64,000 bases of DNA from Lysinibacillus mangiferihumi (lineage in GTDB: Bacteria > Bacillota > Bacilli > Bacillales_A > Planococcaceae), in the NCBI RefSeq assembly GCF_003049665.1, contig NZ_PYWM01000002.1, positions 186,001 through 250,000 on the forward strand. Direction: 5' to 3'. Position numbers and translations under genes: made by a program. Position 1 is the stretch's first letter. Every line of letters starts with the position of its first letter. The notes beneath the pieces were generated by a model, which saw nothing but the letters and a program-made list of their open reading frames with translations, was not told where the DNA came from and ran no database searches. Of this stretch, positions 8,279 through 16,719 are shown piece by piece.

Positions 8279-8809
8279 ATGAAAAAAATTAAATTTCGCT
8301 TTTTTTTAGATTATGAAAAAGAAGAGGCATGGGTAAATGAATTGGCTGCACAAGGATGGCATTTACAAAAAAACATAATTAGTTTCTTTGTATTTGAACA
8401 AGGAGAGCCAGGAAAGTATATTTACCGCAATGAATTAGTTGAAGGTAAAAAGAAAGATTATTACGAATTTTTGGAATCGATGAATATTGAATGCGTTTCT
8501 AAATTCGGTGTTTGGGCATATTATCGAAAAGAAGCGATTGATGGGGACTTTGAATTATTCTCAGACGCACCTTCTAAAATACAATATTTAAAATCAATTA
8601 CTAGATTGTTTATCCCAATTGCGTTGCTCAATATTATCATTGGCATTTTTAATATCATTACGGGATTTACAGCGTCGCCAGTAGCGTTCATGTCTATTAA
8701 TCTTGGCATCTTGAATATGGTGATGGCGCTGCTAATGTATGTACCGATTCGAAAAATTCAAAGACGTAAAAAGCATTTGGAACATGATTTACATATATTT
8801 GAGGCGTAG
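8279..8809 (+). CDS. DUF2812 membrane protein
   Basis: A 176-residue protein. The N-terminal half carries the DUF2812 pattern (KFRFFLDYEKEEAWVNELAA and GWHLQ near residue 30, then GKYIYRNEL). Two hydrophobic helices follow at about 112-132 and 137-158, ending in a basic tail. The start at 8279 has AGGAGG 8 bases upstream. DUF2812 genes are typically found directly behind PadR regulators, as here. The function is unknown; its position between the regulator and the ABC exporter suggests a sensory or accessory membrane role. Confidence 0.87.
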   Translation: MKKIKFRFFLDYEKEEAWVNELAAQGWHLQKNIISFFVFEQGEPGKYIYRNELVEGKKKDYYEFLESMNIECVSKFGVWAYYRKEAIDGDFELFSDAPSKIQYLKSITRLFIPIALLNIIIGIFNIITGFTASPVAFMSINLGILNMVMALLMYVPIRKIQRRKKHLEHDLHIFEA

Positions 8810-8821
8810 GGAGGATAAAAG

Positions 8822-9727
8822 ATGACATTACAATTACAGCATGTCACAAAAAAATATAAAGATTTTACAGCGGTTGATAATTTAAATTTCACTATTGAGA
8901 AAGGTGAAATTTTCGGGCTCATTGGTCAAAATGGGGCGGGCAAAACAACGACTTTTCGTATGATTTTAGATTTACAGGAAACAACTGCTGGTACGATATC
9001 ATGGAATGGAAAGCCTGTCAATTCGATTAACCGAGATGTACTTGGATATTTACCAGAGGAGCGTGGGATTTTTCCTACGATGAAAGTAGAGGACCAATTA
9101 TACTTCTTTGGAGAACTGCGAGGCATGAAAAAAGCAGCGCTTAAAAAAGATATTGATTTTTGGATTAGTCGTTTTGAGTTAGAAGAGAAGCGTAAAGATA
9201 AAGCAGAAACCCTATCAAAAGGCAATCAGCAAAAAGTACAGTTGATTGCAAGCTTTATTCATAAACCCCAATTTTTAATTTTAGATGAGCCTTTTAGTGG
9301 TCTTGACCCAGTCAATAAAGATTTACTAAAAGATGCTATTTTACTACTAAAAGAACAAGGTACAACCATTTTATTTTCAAGTCACCAAATGGATAATGTG
9401 GAAGAACTTTGTGATCATTTATGTTTACTAAAGCGGGGCGTCTCCTTATTTTCCGGTAGTTTATTAGATTTAAAGAAACAATATGGGAAAACAAAGCTGT
9501 CTGTGCGTAGCAATTGGTCTACTACGGAATTACTTCAGCTCGAAGGTGTGAAAGATGTGCGTGTAGAAAAAGAGCAAACAGTGTTATTGCTTGAAGATGA
9601 ACGTTTTGCAGAAAGTATTTTCCAACAGTTGTCAGCGGGCAAATATATTGAAAAATTTAGTTTAGATTATTTAACATTGGACGAAATCTTTAAAGATAAG
9701 GTAGGTGGCACCGTTGTCGAAGTTTAG
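8822..9727 (+). CDS. ABC transporter ATP-binding protein, NatA-like
   Basis: A 301-residue ATPase. Visible motifs are Walker A GQNGAGKT (about 35-42), signature LSKGNQQK (about 135-142), Walker B FLILDEPFSGLDP (about 156-168) and an H-loop SSHQMD (about 191-196). A C-terminal extension of about 80 residues ends in LDYLTLDEIFKD, typical of NatA / DrrA-type exporters. The ribosome site GGGAGG lies before the ATG. Its stop overlaps the permease start, so the pair is translationally coupled. Confidence 0.95.
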   Translation: MTLQLQHVTKKYKDFTAVDNLNFTIEKGEIFGLIGQNGAGKTTTFRMILDLQETTAGTISWNGKPVNSINRDVLGYLPEERGIFPTMKVEDQLYFFGELRGMKKAALKKDIDFWISRFELEEKRKDKAETLSKGNQQKVQLIASFIHKPQFLILDEPFSGLDPVNKDLLKDAILLLKEQGTTILFSSHQMDNVEELCDHLCLLKRGVSLFSGSLLDLKKQYGKTKLSVRSNWSTTELLQLEGVKDVRVEKEQTVLLLEDERFAESIFQQLSAGKYIEKFSLDYLTLDEIFKDKVGGTVVEV

Positions 9728-10955
9728 TTTGTTAATGAAGCAATTATACAAATCAAAATTAAAATCGAAATCATTTATATCAATGACCCTTCTATATGTA
9801 ATTGCGATGTCCGTTGCTATTTTTTGGTCGGATATTAAGGAGCTTTTTACAGGCAATGATGAGGCGCAGCAAATTGCCATTGTTAATGATACGAGCGCAG
9901 ATTTAAGCGGGATTTTTGTGTCCAATAGCGATATGACATTTATTCAAGATGAGTCAAATATTAAAAAGTTGGAACAACAAGTCAAGGACGGGAAGCTCGC
10001 CGCACTTGTTGAAGTAAGTGATCAGAACGGTCAATTGCATGCGGAAATTTCAACATTTCAACCGTTAAAGCTAAATGATCAATCGACGATATCATCTTTA
10101 TTACAATATGCAGGTCAGCATTATGCTGTGCAAAAGCTATCTCTAACTTCAGACCAAGCCGCACAAATTATGGCAGCAAAAACGGTTATTTCAAATAAAA
10201 ATTTAAATGAAGCATCTACTGGCGGAAAAAGTGAGGAAGAAAAGCAATCAGGGCTTTGGGTATCCTATGCTGTCGGTATTTTAATTTACTTCTTTATTTC
10301 TACGTTCCTATCAATGATTACAACTGAAATTGCTTCTGAAAAAGGCTCACGTGCGATGGAAATGCTATTAGTAAGTGTGAAACCAGCAACGCATTTTAAA
10401 GCGAAAATTGCAGGTGTTTTGCTGCTAGCTATGACGCAAATGGGCATTATTGCAGTAGTCTTCCTTATCTATGCAAAATTCGCGAAAAACGGTGTGATTT
10501 GGGAAATGGCGACAAGCATTGTGAAGGAGCTATCAGTTGGCTATGTGTTATATGCAATGCTATTTTTAGTATTAACAATAATTTTATATTTAATAGTCGG
10601 TGCATTATTCGGCTCATTAGTATCGAAAGTAGAGGAAGCAGGTCAAGTGTTGATGCCTGCAATGATGATTACATTAATTGGTTTCTATGTGATGCTTTCA
10701 GGTATTGGCAATCCAGATACAATTATTATTAAAGTATTCTCTTATATTCCGTTCACTTCCGGAATGGTGATGCCAATGCGTATTGGTGCAACGGATATTG
10801 GCATGATCGAACCATTACTGTCCCTTGGTATTTTATTGGTGACGATTATTGTGGCTTATTTATTTAGCTTATCATTCTATAAACGCAGTGTCTTAACGTA
10901 TAGCACAGGCGGCGTAATTCAAAAGTTTAAAACTGTTTTAAAAGTAACAACATAA
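9714..10955 (+). CDS. ABC-2 type permease, NatB-like
   Basis: A product of about 413 residues with one N-terminal helix (about 21-40), an extracytoplasmic domain (about 45-180) and five to six C-terminal helices. The motif SEKGSRAMEMLLVSVKP (about 210-225) is characteristic of NatB/YhaP-type permeases. The TTG start at 9714 is favoured: it gives MSKFSLLMKQLYKSKLKS, has AGGTAGG upstream and overlaps the ATPase stop by 14 bp. GTG at 9705 is the alternative. With the upstream ATPase it forms an exporter for Na+, drugs or peptides; the substrate is not evident. Confidence 0.9.
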   Translation: MSKFSLLMKQLYKSKLKSKSFISMTLLYVIAMSVAIFWSDIKELFTGNDEAQQIAIVNDTSADLSGIFVSNSDMTFIQDESNIKKLEQQVKDGKLAALVEVSDQNGQLHAEISTFQPLKLNDQSTISSLLQYAGQHYAVQKLSLTSDQAAQIMAAKTVISNKNLNEASTGGKSEEEKQSGLWVSYAVGILIYFFISTFLSMITTEIASEKGSRAMEMLLVSVKPATHFKAKIAGVLLLAMTQMGIIAVVFLIYAKFAKNGVIWEMATSIVKELSVGYVLYAMLFLVLTIILYLIVGALFGSLVSKVEEAGQVLMPAMMITLIGFYVMLSGIGNPDTIIIKVFSYIPFTSGMVMPMRIGATDIGMIEPLLSLGILLVTIIVAYLFSLSFYKRSVLTYSTGGVIQKFKTVLKVTT

Positions 10956-10965
10956 TGAATGATGG

Positions 10966-10996
10966 AAAGCAGCTATTTACATGTAGCTGCTTTTTT
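10966..10996 (+). terminator. Intrinsic terminator of the PadR-ABC operon
   Basis: AAAGCAGCTA (10966-10975) pairs with 10984-10993 and runs into TTTTTT at 10991-10996. Confidence 0.9.
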
Positions 10997-11010
10997 AAAT
11001 AATATAAAAA

Positions 11011-11150
11011 ACGTTGATTTCCGTTCCTTGCGCTCCCTTTTTTGCAAGCACGGCTCCAACTAATTTTTGCGGCGGACGCCACAAAAATGGATTTTCCGCT
11101 CGTGCTGTTCCTGCTGGAGTGTCGTGCTTTCCACTCCAACGAACTTTTAC
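11011..11150. repeat. Dispersed 140-bp intergenic repeat of Bacillaceae type
   Basis: The block begins ACGTTGATTTCCGTTCC and ends CTTTCCACTCCAACGAACTT, with a GC-richer middle including GCGGCGGACGCC and CTGCTGGAG. This layout matches an intergenic repeat I recognise from many Bacillus-group genomes (TTGATTTCCGTTCC ... TTCCACTCCAATCAACTTTT). It is distinctly more GC-rich than its surroundings. The remaining gap up to 11419 holds only a probable promoter region for the next gene. Confidence 0.65.
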
Positions 11151-11419
11151 TGAGCTCTTGTCAGCAGGCTGATAGCTACTAGGATGTGACTGTTTTCGAC
11201 ATCAATATACTAATTTTTAGAAAAGATGTAAGGTGAAATGAAGAATCAGTCGAATTTTTAGTTCAAACAAGCTATAATTTGGGGAGTAGTCATTTTTATT
11301 GAAGAAACGATAAGTGTCGCAATCTAACTTAACTTTCACGTAAACGCTTGAGATAGATGAAACTTTTTCATCTTGTAATCGTATGTAATAAAAGAGATAA
11401 ATCGCAGGGGGTATTACTT

Positions 11420-12589
11420 ATGTCTGAAATGAACAACGACTTGTTAAAATCAAAAGATCCATTCGCAACCGAAAATCCACTGCTACAACCTAACCCGTTG
11501 TTGCAGGCTGACCCAGTACAAACACCAACACTTATTTCTGAACAAGAGTTATCACAAATTGCACAAAATCAATTGGCATTAAAGAAAGATCCTGAAGTGC
11601 ATGCACTTGCGCAAAAAATTGATGTGAAAGACCAAATCGCCATGTTAGAGCTAGGCAAAGAAACAGCGAATGGTATTTCTACATTTTCAGATAAAATGTT
11701 GGCGACAATGAGAGCTAGCAAACTTGAAGAATCCAGTGTCTTATTAAATAATTTAAATAAAGTAATGGATAAATTTGACCCGCAAGATTTTGCGGAAGAG
11801 AAAAAAGGCGGCTTCCTGACAAAGCTGTTTAGTAAAGGTAAAGAACAATTAGAAAGATTTTTATCGAAATATGACAGCATGAATAAAGAAGTCGATGTCA
11901 TTTACCGTGAAATTCAAAAATATGAAGTTGAAATGAAACGAAATACAATCGACCTAGAAAATTTATATGACCAAAATTTAAACTATTTCCAAACGTTAAG
12001 TAAATTTATTGCAGCTATTGAAGTCAAGGCAGAAGAAGTACGTTCAGTCTTACCTATGTTAGAGCAAAAAGCGCAAACGGGTGACCAACTAGCAGCGATG
12101 GAATTTGAAACGATGCAACGTGCTGTAGAATTATTGGAACAACGACGTTATGACTTAGAAATGGCGCAGCAAGTATCATTCCAATCGGCACCTCAAATTC
12201 GCTTAATGCAACAAGGTAATAACCATTTAATCGGTAAAATCAACTCTGCCTTTGTTACAACAATTCCAATTTTTAAACAAGGTCTAATTCACGCTGTAAC
12301 ATTAAAGCGTCAAAAGCTAATTTCAGATTCTATGAGTGAGCTGGATCGTCGTACAAATGAAATGCTTGTTCGCAATGCTGAAAACATTAGTAAAAACAGC
12401 GTGAATATTGCCCGTGCCGCAGGTAGCCCAAGCATTAAAATTGAAACGATTGAAACAACATGGCAAACAATTATGGCAGGCATTCAAGAGACAAAACAAA
12501 TTCAAGCAGAAACAGCAAGAAATCGCGAAGAAGGCCGTAAACGTATTGAAAAACTACAACTTGAATATGAAAAACTAAAAAAAATGTAA
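11420..12589 (+). CDS. TelA/KlaA family (toxic anion resistance) protein
   Basis: A 389-residue soluble, mostly helical protein. Residues about 90-370 match the TelA family (PF05816): SVLLNNLNKVMDKFDPQDF, FLSKYDSMNKEVDVIYREI and later blocks ending in ETTWQTIMAGIQETKQIQ. The N-terminus is a low-complexity segment rich in N/L/P repeats (ENPLLQPNPLLQADP). Start 11420 has CAGGGGG 8 bases upstream; an earlier frame-open ATG lacks a ribosome site. Family members (YaaN, YceH in Bacillus) were named for tellurite resistance but the true role is general envelope stress. It is often next to ter genes; here it stands alone. Confidence 0.88.
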   Translation: MSEMNNDLLKSKDPFATENPLLQPNPLLQADPVQTPTLISEQELSQIAQNQLALKKDPEVHALAQKIDVKDQIAMLELGKETANGISTFSDKMLATMRASKLEESSVLLNNLNKVMDKFDPQDFAEEKKGGFLTKLFSKGKEQLERFLSKYDSMNKEVDVIYREIQKYEVEMKRNTIDLENLYDQNLNYFQTLSKFIAAIEVKAEEVRSVLPMLEQKAQTGDQLAAMEFETMQRAVELLEQRRYDLEMAQQVSFQSAPQIRLMQQGNNHLIGKINSAFVTTIPIFKQGLIHAVTLKRQKLISDSMSELDRRTNEMLVRNAENISKNSVNIARAAGSPSIKIETIETTWQTIMAGIQETKQIQAETARNREEGRKRIEKLQLEYEKLKKM

Positions 12590-12603
12590 TAATAAAACAG
12601 AAG

Positions 12604-12650
12604 ACTGTAGACAAACTTGCACACAAATCAAGTTTGCCTACAGTTTTTTT
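12604..12650 (+). terminator. Intrinsic terminator after telA-like gene
   Basis: A 16-bp stem with one mismatch (12604-12619 with 12629-12644) is followed by seven T. Confidence 0.92.
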
Positions 12651-12870
12651 ATATTAGCAATTTGAAAGATAACATACTCCGTGATTTTAATAATTATACG
12701 ATATAAAAACGTCTATTAACTGAATTATTTAGCTTGGTTATAAAATTCTAATCCTTTAATTTGAGAATAATAGAGGTGTGATTATTCTTAATATTTTGTA
12801 AAGAAACGTATTGAAATGCTTATAGTCATCTTGTTGCCTTTATAATGCTTACTAAGAGGAGGGATAGTTG

Positions 12871-13458
12871 ATGTATAAAATATTTCAAGATCGACTTGCT
12901 GATAAACAGCTTGTTGCTGCTATTAAAGAGCCAAAAGCGATTGAAGCTGCATTAAAGTATAAAGACAATATTAGTGCTGTTATTTTAATGATGGGCGATA
13001 TATTAAATGTCAAACATTACGTGCAACTTTTTCATGATGCAGGATTACCAGTAATTTTACACGTTGAAAAAATTGGGGGTTTACAACTGGATCAATATGG
13101 TATTGATTTTGTAAGTAAAGTCGTTAAGCCATTTGCGATTGTTACAACAAAAGCAAATGTCATTAAGCGAGCGAAGCAACAGAAAATTTTTGTTATTCAA
13201 CGTATTTTTTTAATAGATACAGAGGTGTATTATCAGCTTGAACAATCAATTCATCATACAGCAGCAGATATGATAGAAATTATGCCATGCCGAGCTCCAG
13301 ATTTTATACATAAGTTAATTCAGGTGACAGATAAACCTATTATTACTGGGGGTCTATTAGATAAGATTGAATATGCTGAAGCTGCATTAGCACATGGCGC
13401 AAATGCTGTCACAACATCGAATGTGAAATTGTGGAAAAAACCAATTAACAAAAGATAA
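12871..13458 (+). CDS. glpP: Glycerol-3-phosphate-responsive antiterminator GlpP
   Basis: A 195-residue TIM-barrel-like RNA-binding antiterminator. It shows the GlpP core: LPVILHVEKIGGLQLDQYGIDF (about 60-80), a KPFAIVTTKANVIKRAK block, QRIFLID, DMIEIMPCRAPDFI and KPIITGGLL with TTSN near the end. GlpP binds glycerol-3-phosphate and then prevents termination in leader mRNAs of glp genes. ATG 12871 has GAGGAGGG 7 bases upstream. Directly downstream is a 166-bp leader with an intrinsic terminator in front of a glycerol-phosphate-type ABC importer, which is the obvious local target. Confidence 0.92.
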   Translation: MYKIFQDRLADKQLVAAIKEPKAIEAALKYKDNISAVILMMGDILNVKHYVQLFHDAGLPVILHVEKIGGLQLDQYGIDFVSKVVKPFAIVTTKANVIKRAKQQKIFVIQRIFLIDTEVYYQLEQSIHHTAADMIEIMPCRAPDFIHKLIQVTDKPIITGGLLDKIEYAEAALAHGANAVTTSNVKLWKKPINKR

Positions 13459-13544
13459 ATAATTAATTAATATTCTCGACATATTAACTTAATTATTTTC
13501 CGTTATAGTAAGAATCGTAAAGTAAATAGTAATAGGCGTATATC

Positions 13545-13597
13545 AGAGAGGCCGCAAATTGTCATGTTTTATTGACTTTTTGCGGTCTCTTTTTTTA
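13545..13597 (+). promoter_or_regulatory. Leader terminator, probable GlpP antitermination target
   Basis: AGAGA-GG-CCGCAAA (13545-13558) pairs with TTTGCGGTCTCT (13579-13590), with an inner GTCA/TGAC helix, followed by a run of seven T. It lies between glpP and the importer operon, about 25 bp before the ribosome site of the first importer gene. A terminator at this place would block the importer unless an antiterminator acts. Confidence 0.78.
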
Positions 13598-13624
13598 TAC
13601 CCTGTCATTTGAGGAGGAGAGAAA

Positions 13625-14917
13625 ATGAAGTTATGGTCAAAATTTGTATTACTATTTTCTGTCATGCTGATATTAGGAGCATGTGGAAATGGTGAAGAAT
13701 CAGGCGACTCAATAAAAGAAGGTAAAACAAAAATTGAGTATTGGCATGTAAATGCTGAAACACAAGGTGGACAAACAGTAGCAGAGTTAGTTGAAGAATT
13801 CAATGCTCAAAGCGATACAGTGGAAGTCGTAGCGAAGTATAACCCAGATTTATATAAAGGATTAATGCAAAATTTACAAGCTGAAGTGGCTGCTGGTTCT
13901 ACACCAGCAATTGTACAAATTGGTTGGGCATTCTTAGATTACTTCTCAAACAACTTTTCCTACGTAACACCACAAGAGGTGATTAATGCACATTTTGAAG
14001 AAGATAAAACGTTTTTAGAAGATAATTTTTTACCAAATATTATGGACTTAGCAAAAAATAGCGAAGGTTCTCAAGTAGGGATTCCATACTCCTTAAGCAC
14101 ACCAGTTCTTTATATTAATCGAGACTTATTAAGCGAAGCAGGCTTACCAACAACCGGTCCTACAACGTGGGAACAATTGAAAGAATATGCAAAAGTCATT
14201 TTAGATAAAACAGGTAAATACGGATTCTATATGCAAGAACCTGCTGATAACTGGGCAACTCAAGCTTTATTGGAAAGTAATGGAGCGAAAATTATGACAG
14301 ATGGAAAAGCAAGTTTTGCTTCTGAAAAAGGAATTAAAGCTTATTCATTATTAAGAGACATGGTAGTAGAGGATAAGTCAGCTTTACATATCGGGTGGGA
14401 CCAAGGTATACAAAGCTTTATTGATGGTAACGTAGCTATGCTTTATACAACTATTGCACAGCGTTCTAACATTCAAAACAATGCCCAATTTGATGTAGCA
14501 GCTATTAAATCACCTACTTGGGAAGGGAAAGAAGTAAAGTTACCTGCTGGTGGTGCCATGTTAACGATTACTGCACAAGAGGAACAACAACAAAAAGCAG
14601 CTTGGGAATTTATGAGATTCTTATACAGTGTTGAATCAGTAGCAAAGTGGACTAAAGGTACTGGTTATGTACCAGCACGTGAGGGAGTAGCGGATGCAGA
14701 AAAAGGTTTAAAGCCATTCTTAGCTGAAAATGAAATGATGAAAGCAGCAATCGATCAAATGTCAGGAGTTGTACCTTGGACATCCTTTCCTGGAGATGCA
14801 GGTTTACAAGCAGAGCAATTATTATTAGACGTGCGTGATCAAATCCTTAGTGGTTCAGTAACGGTCGAAGAAGGACTTACATCAACTGAGAATTCTATTA
14901 ATGAATTATTAAAATAA
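13625..14917 (+). CDS. ABC importer substrate-binding lipoprotein, UgpB-like
   Basis: A 430-residue extracellular solute-binding protein of family 1. A lipoprotein signal ends in LGAC with Cys20. Motifs include TKIEYWHVNAETQGGQTVAELVEEFN at the mature N-terminus, a PYSLSTPVLYINRDLL block near 155-170 and PAGGAMLTI near 310, all common in UgpB-type proteins. UgpB binds sn-glycerol-3-phosphate or glycerophosphodiesters. The upstream glpP and leader terminator support that ligand here, but sugar binding cannot be excluded from sequence alone. Ribosome site GAGGAGGAGAG. It is the first gene of a six-gene operon. Confidence 0.88.
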   Translation: MKLWSKFVLLFSVMLILGACGNGEESGDSIKEGKTKIEYWHVNAETQGGQTVAELVEEFNAQSDTVEVVAKYNPDLYKGLMQNLQAEVAAGSTPAIVQIGWAFLDYFSNNFSYVTPQEVINAHFEEDKTFLEDNFLPNIMDLAKNSEGSQVGIPYSLSTPVLYINRDLLSEAGLPTTGPTTWEQLKEYAKVILDKTGKYGFYMQEPADNWATQALLESNGAKIMTDGKASFASEKGIKAYSLLRDMVVEDKSALHIGWDQGIQSFIDGNVAMLYTTIAQRSNIQNNAQFDVAAIKSPTWEGKEVKLPAGGAMLTITAQEEQQQKAAWEFMRFLYSVESVAKWTKGTGYVPAREGVADAEKGLKPFLAENEMMKAAIDQMSGVVPWTSFPGDAGLQAEQLLLDVRDQILSGSVTVEEGLTSTENSINELLK

Positions 14918-14926
14918 GGAAAAAGG

Positions 14927-14954
14927 CGGTAGGTTAAATTTCCTTTACCTACCG
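14927..14954 (+). other. Intercistronic hairpin behind the binding-protein gene
   Basis: CGGTAGGT (14927-14934) pairs with ACCTACCG (14947-14954) around 12 bases. There is no T-run, so it probably protects the upstream mRNA and sets the excess of binding protein over permease. Confidence 0.65.
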
Positions 14955-14979
14955 ATCTTATTGTGAAAGTGGTGACAAC

Positions 14980-15897
14980 ATGCAAGTAGTGACGTCAAGG
15001 TCAAAAAAGCGCTTTGTGCATAAACAAAGCATACTTGCTTATAGCTTATTACTTCCATCTGTAGCGATAATAGCAATGTTTATGTTTTGGCCGTTTCTTT
15101 ATACGATTTATTTAAGTTTTTTTGATTGGAATATGATTAGTCTGACAAAGAATTTCGTTGGACTGCAAAACTATATTGATGTTTTAAAAGATCCAATCAC
15201 CTATAAAGTTTTATTAAACACAGCTTTATATATCCTCATCTTATTAGTTTTTAATTTTACAATTTCCTACATTTTTGCTTTTGTTTTAAATTTTTTTGTT
15301 GGCAAAATGGATGGCTTTTATAAAAGTGCCTTTTTCTTACCATCATTTATTTCATTAGTTGTTGGTTCTATTTTATTCACATGGTTGTTAAATCCTGTTT
15401 CAGGTCCCGTTGCGATTGTTATGGGGTGGATTGGGCTGAGTATGCCAATTTGGAGTAAATCAGAAGGGTGGATTATTGTTGTAATAACTTTAATTACTTC
15501 TTGGAAAATTTTTGGTTATAACTTTATATTACTATATGCTTCAATTAATGGTATTTCACGAGAAATTATTGAGGCAGCTCGACTAGACAATGTACCCTTA
15601 TGGAAAATTTTCTTTCATATTATTGGACCCATGAGTAGTGCTACAGGCATTTATGTTTTCATCATTACAATTGTCCAAGGTTTACAGTTTTCGTTCACAC
15701 CGATAAAAATCATTGCTCAAGGGGGCCCAAACTATGCGAGTTCAAATGCGATTTATCATGCATATCATGAAGCATTCGTCTTATATCGTACTGGGCACTC
15801 CGCTGCACTATCAATATTAACAATGGCTATTTTTGTAGTGTTATTAATTGTTGAATTTAAATATGTAGAAAGAGGTATTTACTATGAAAATAAGTAA
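14980..15897 (+). CDS. ABC importer permease, UgpA/MalF-like
   Basis: A 305-residue inner-membrane permease with six predicted helices. The C-terminal cytoplasmic EAA loop is visible as EIIEAARLDNVPLWKIFFHI (about 197-216), the contact site for the ATPase. The N-terminus is basic and cytoplasmic. It is the first of the two permease subunits of the importer and overlaps the next gene by 14 bp. Its ribosome site (AAAGTGGTG) is weak, in line with lower expression than the binding protein. Confidence 0.93.
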   Translation: MQVVTSRSKKRFVHKQSILAYSLLLPSVAIIAMFMFWPFLYTIYLSFFDWNMISLTKNFVGLQNYIDVLKDPITYKVLLNTALYILILLVFNFTISYIFAFVLNFFVGKMDGFYKSAFFLPSFISLVVGSILFTWLLNPVSGPVAIVMGWIGLSMPIWSKSEGWIIVVITLITSWKIFGYNFILLYASINGISREIIEAARLDNVPLWKIFFHIIGPMSSATGIYVFIITIVQGLQFSFTPIKIIAQGGPNYASSNAIYHAYHEAFVLYRTGHSAALSILTMAIFVVLLIVEFKYVERGIYYENK

Positions 15898-16708
15898 AAA
15901 AGTAACTATACCTTGGCATATTATTTTTATTTTTATTATATTTTTATTGATTTTTCCAATTATCTTTGCGATTGGAACCTCATTTAAAACATTACAAGAT
16001 GCGTATAATAATCCACTATCTATTTTTCCGACAAGTCCAACATTGGAGAACTATAAAGTATTCTTCGAAAGCTTACCAGCATTCAAAGTTACATTAAATA
16101 CATTTATCATTGCATCGGTTGTAACAATTTTTAAAGTAATTACATCATTTCTTGCAGCGTATGCCTTTGTTTATTTTATTTTCAAGGGAAAAAATGTCTT
16201 GTATTTTATTTTAATTAGCACAATCTTTTTACCATTTACTGTAACAATGATTCCGAACTATTTAGTTATTTCAAAAATGGGTTTAGGAAACTCGATTTGG
16301 GGTGTTATTTTACCCCAACTAGCAGATGCGATGGGTATTTTCTTATTAACTCAAGCATTACGCTCGATTTCAATATCTCTAATTGAAGTTGCACGTCTAG
16401 ATAATATGAGTCATTGGCACATTATGAAAGATATTGTACTACCACTTGTAAAACCTGCTGTTACATCAACGGGCATTTGGTTTTTTATAACATCATGGAA
16501 TGAATATGTATGGCCAGTGTTAATTTTAAAAAGTACAGAGAACTTTACACTGCCATTAGCACTTCAAATGTACATCAGCTCGGAAGGTGGTACGAACTTT
16601 ACTGTTGCAATGGCAGTTTCTGTAATAACAATGATTCTTCCATTAGCGTTATATTTAATATTCCAAAAATATATAATAGGGACATTTATATCATCGGGCA
16701 TTAAATAG
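15884..16708 (+). CDS. ABC importer permease, UgpE/MalG-like
   Basis: A 274-residue membrane permease of about six helices. The EAA loop reads SLIEVARLDNMSHWHIMKDI (about 166-185). The C-terminal segment FTVAMAVSVITMILPLALYL is typical for this subunit. It begins inside the end of the preceding permease gene, so the two are translationally coupled, and is followed after 11 bp by the ATPase gene with its own strong ribosome site. Confidence 0.93.
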   Translation: MKISKKVTIPWHIIFIFIIFLLIFPIIFAIGTSFKTLQDAYNNPLSIFPTSPTLENYKVFFESLPAFKVTLNTFIIASVVTIFKVITSFLAAYAFVYFIFKGKNVLYFILISTIFLPFTVTMIPNYLVISKMGLGNSIWGVILPQLADAMGIFLLTQALRSISISLIEVARLDNMSHWHIMKDIVLPLVKPAVTSTGIWFFITSWNEYVWPVLILKSTENFTLPLALQMYISSEGGTNFTVAMAVSVITMILPLALYLIFQKYIIGTFISSGIK

Positions 16709-16719
16709 GAGGGGAAAAT

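Noticed and set aside
11339-11352. Catabolite-response-element-like sequence CGTAAACGCTTGAG before the TelA gene
   Set aside because: Only about 11 of 14 positions match the consensus, and a TelA gene is not an expected carbon-control target.
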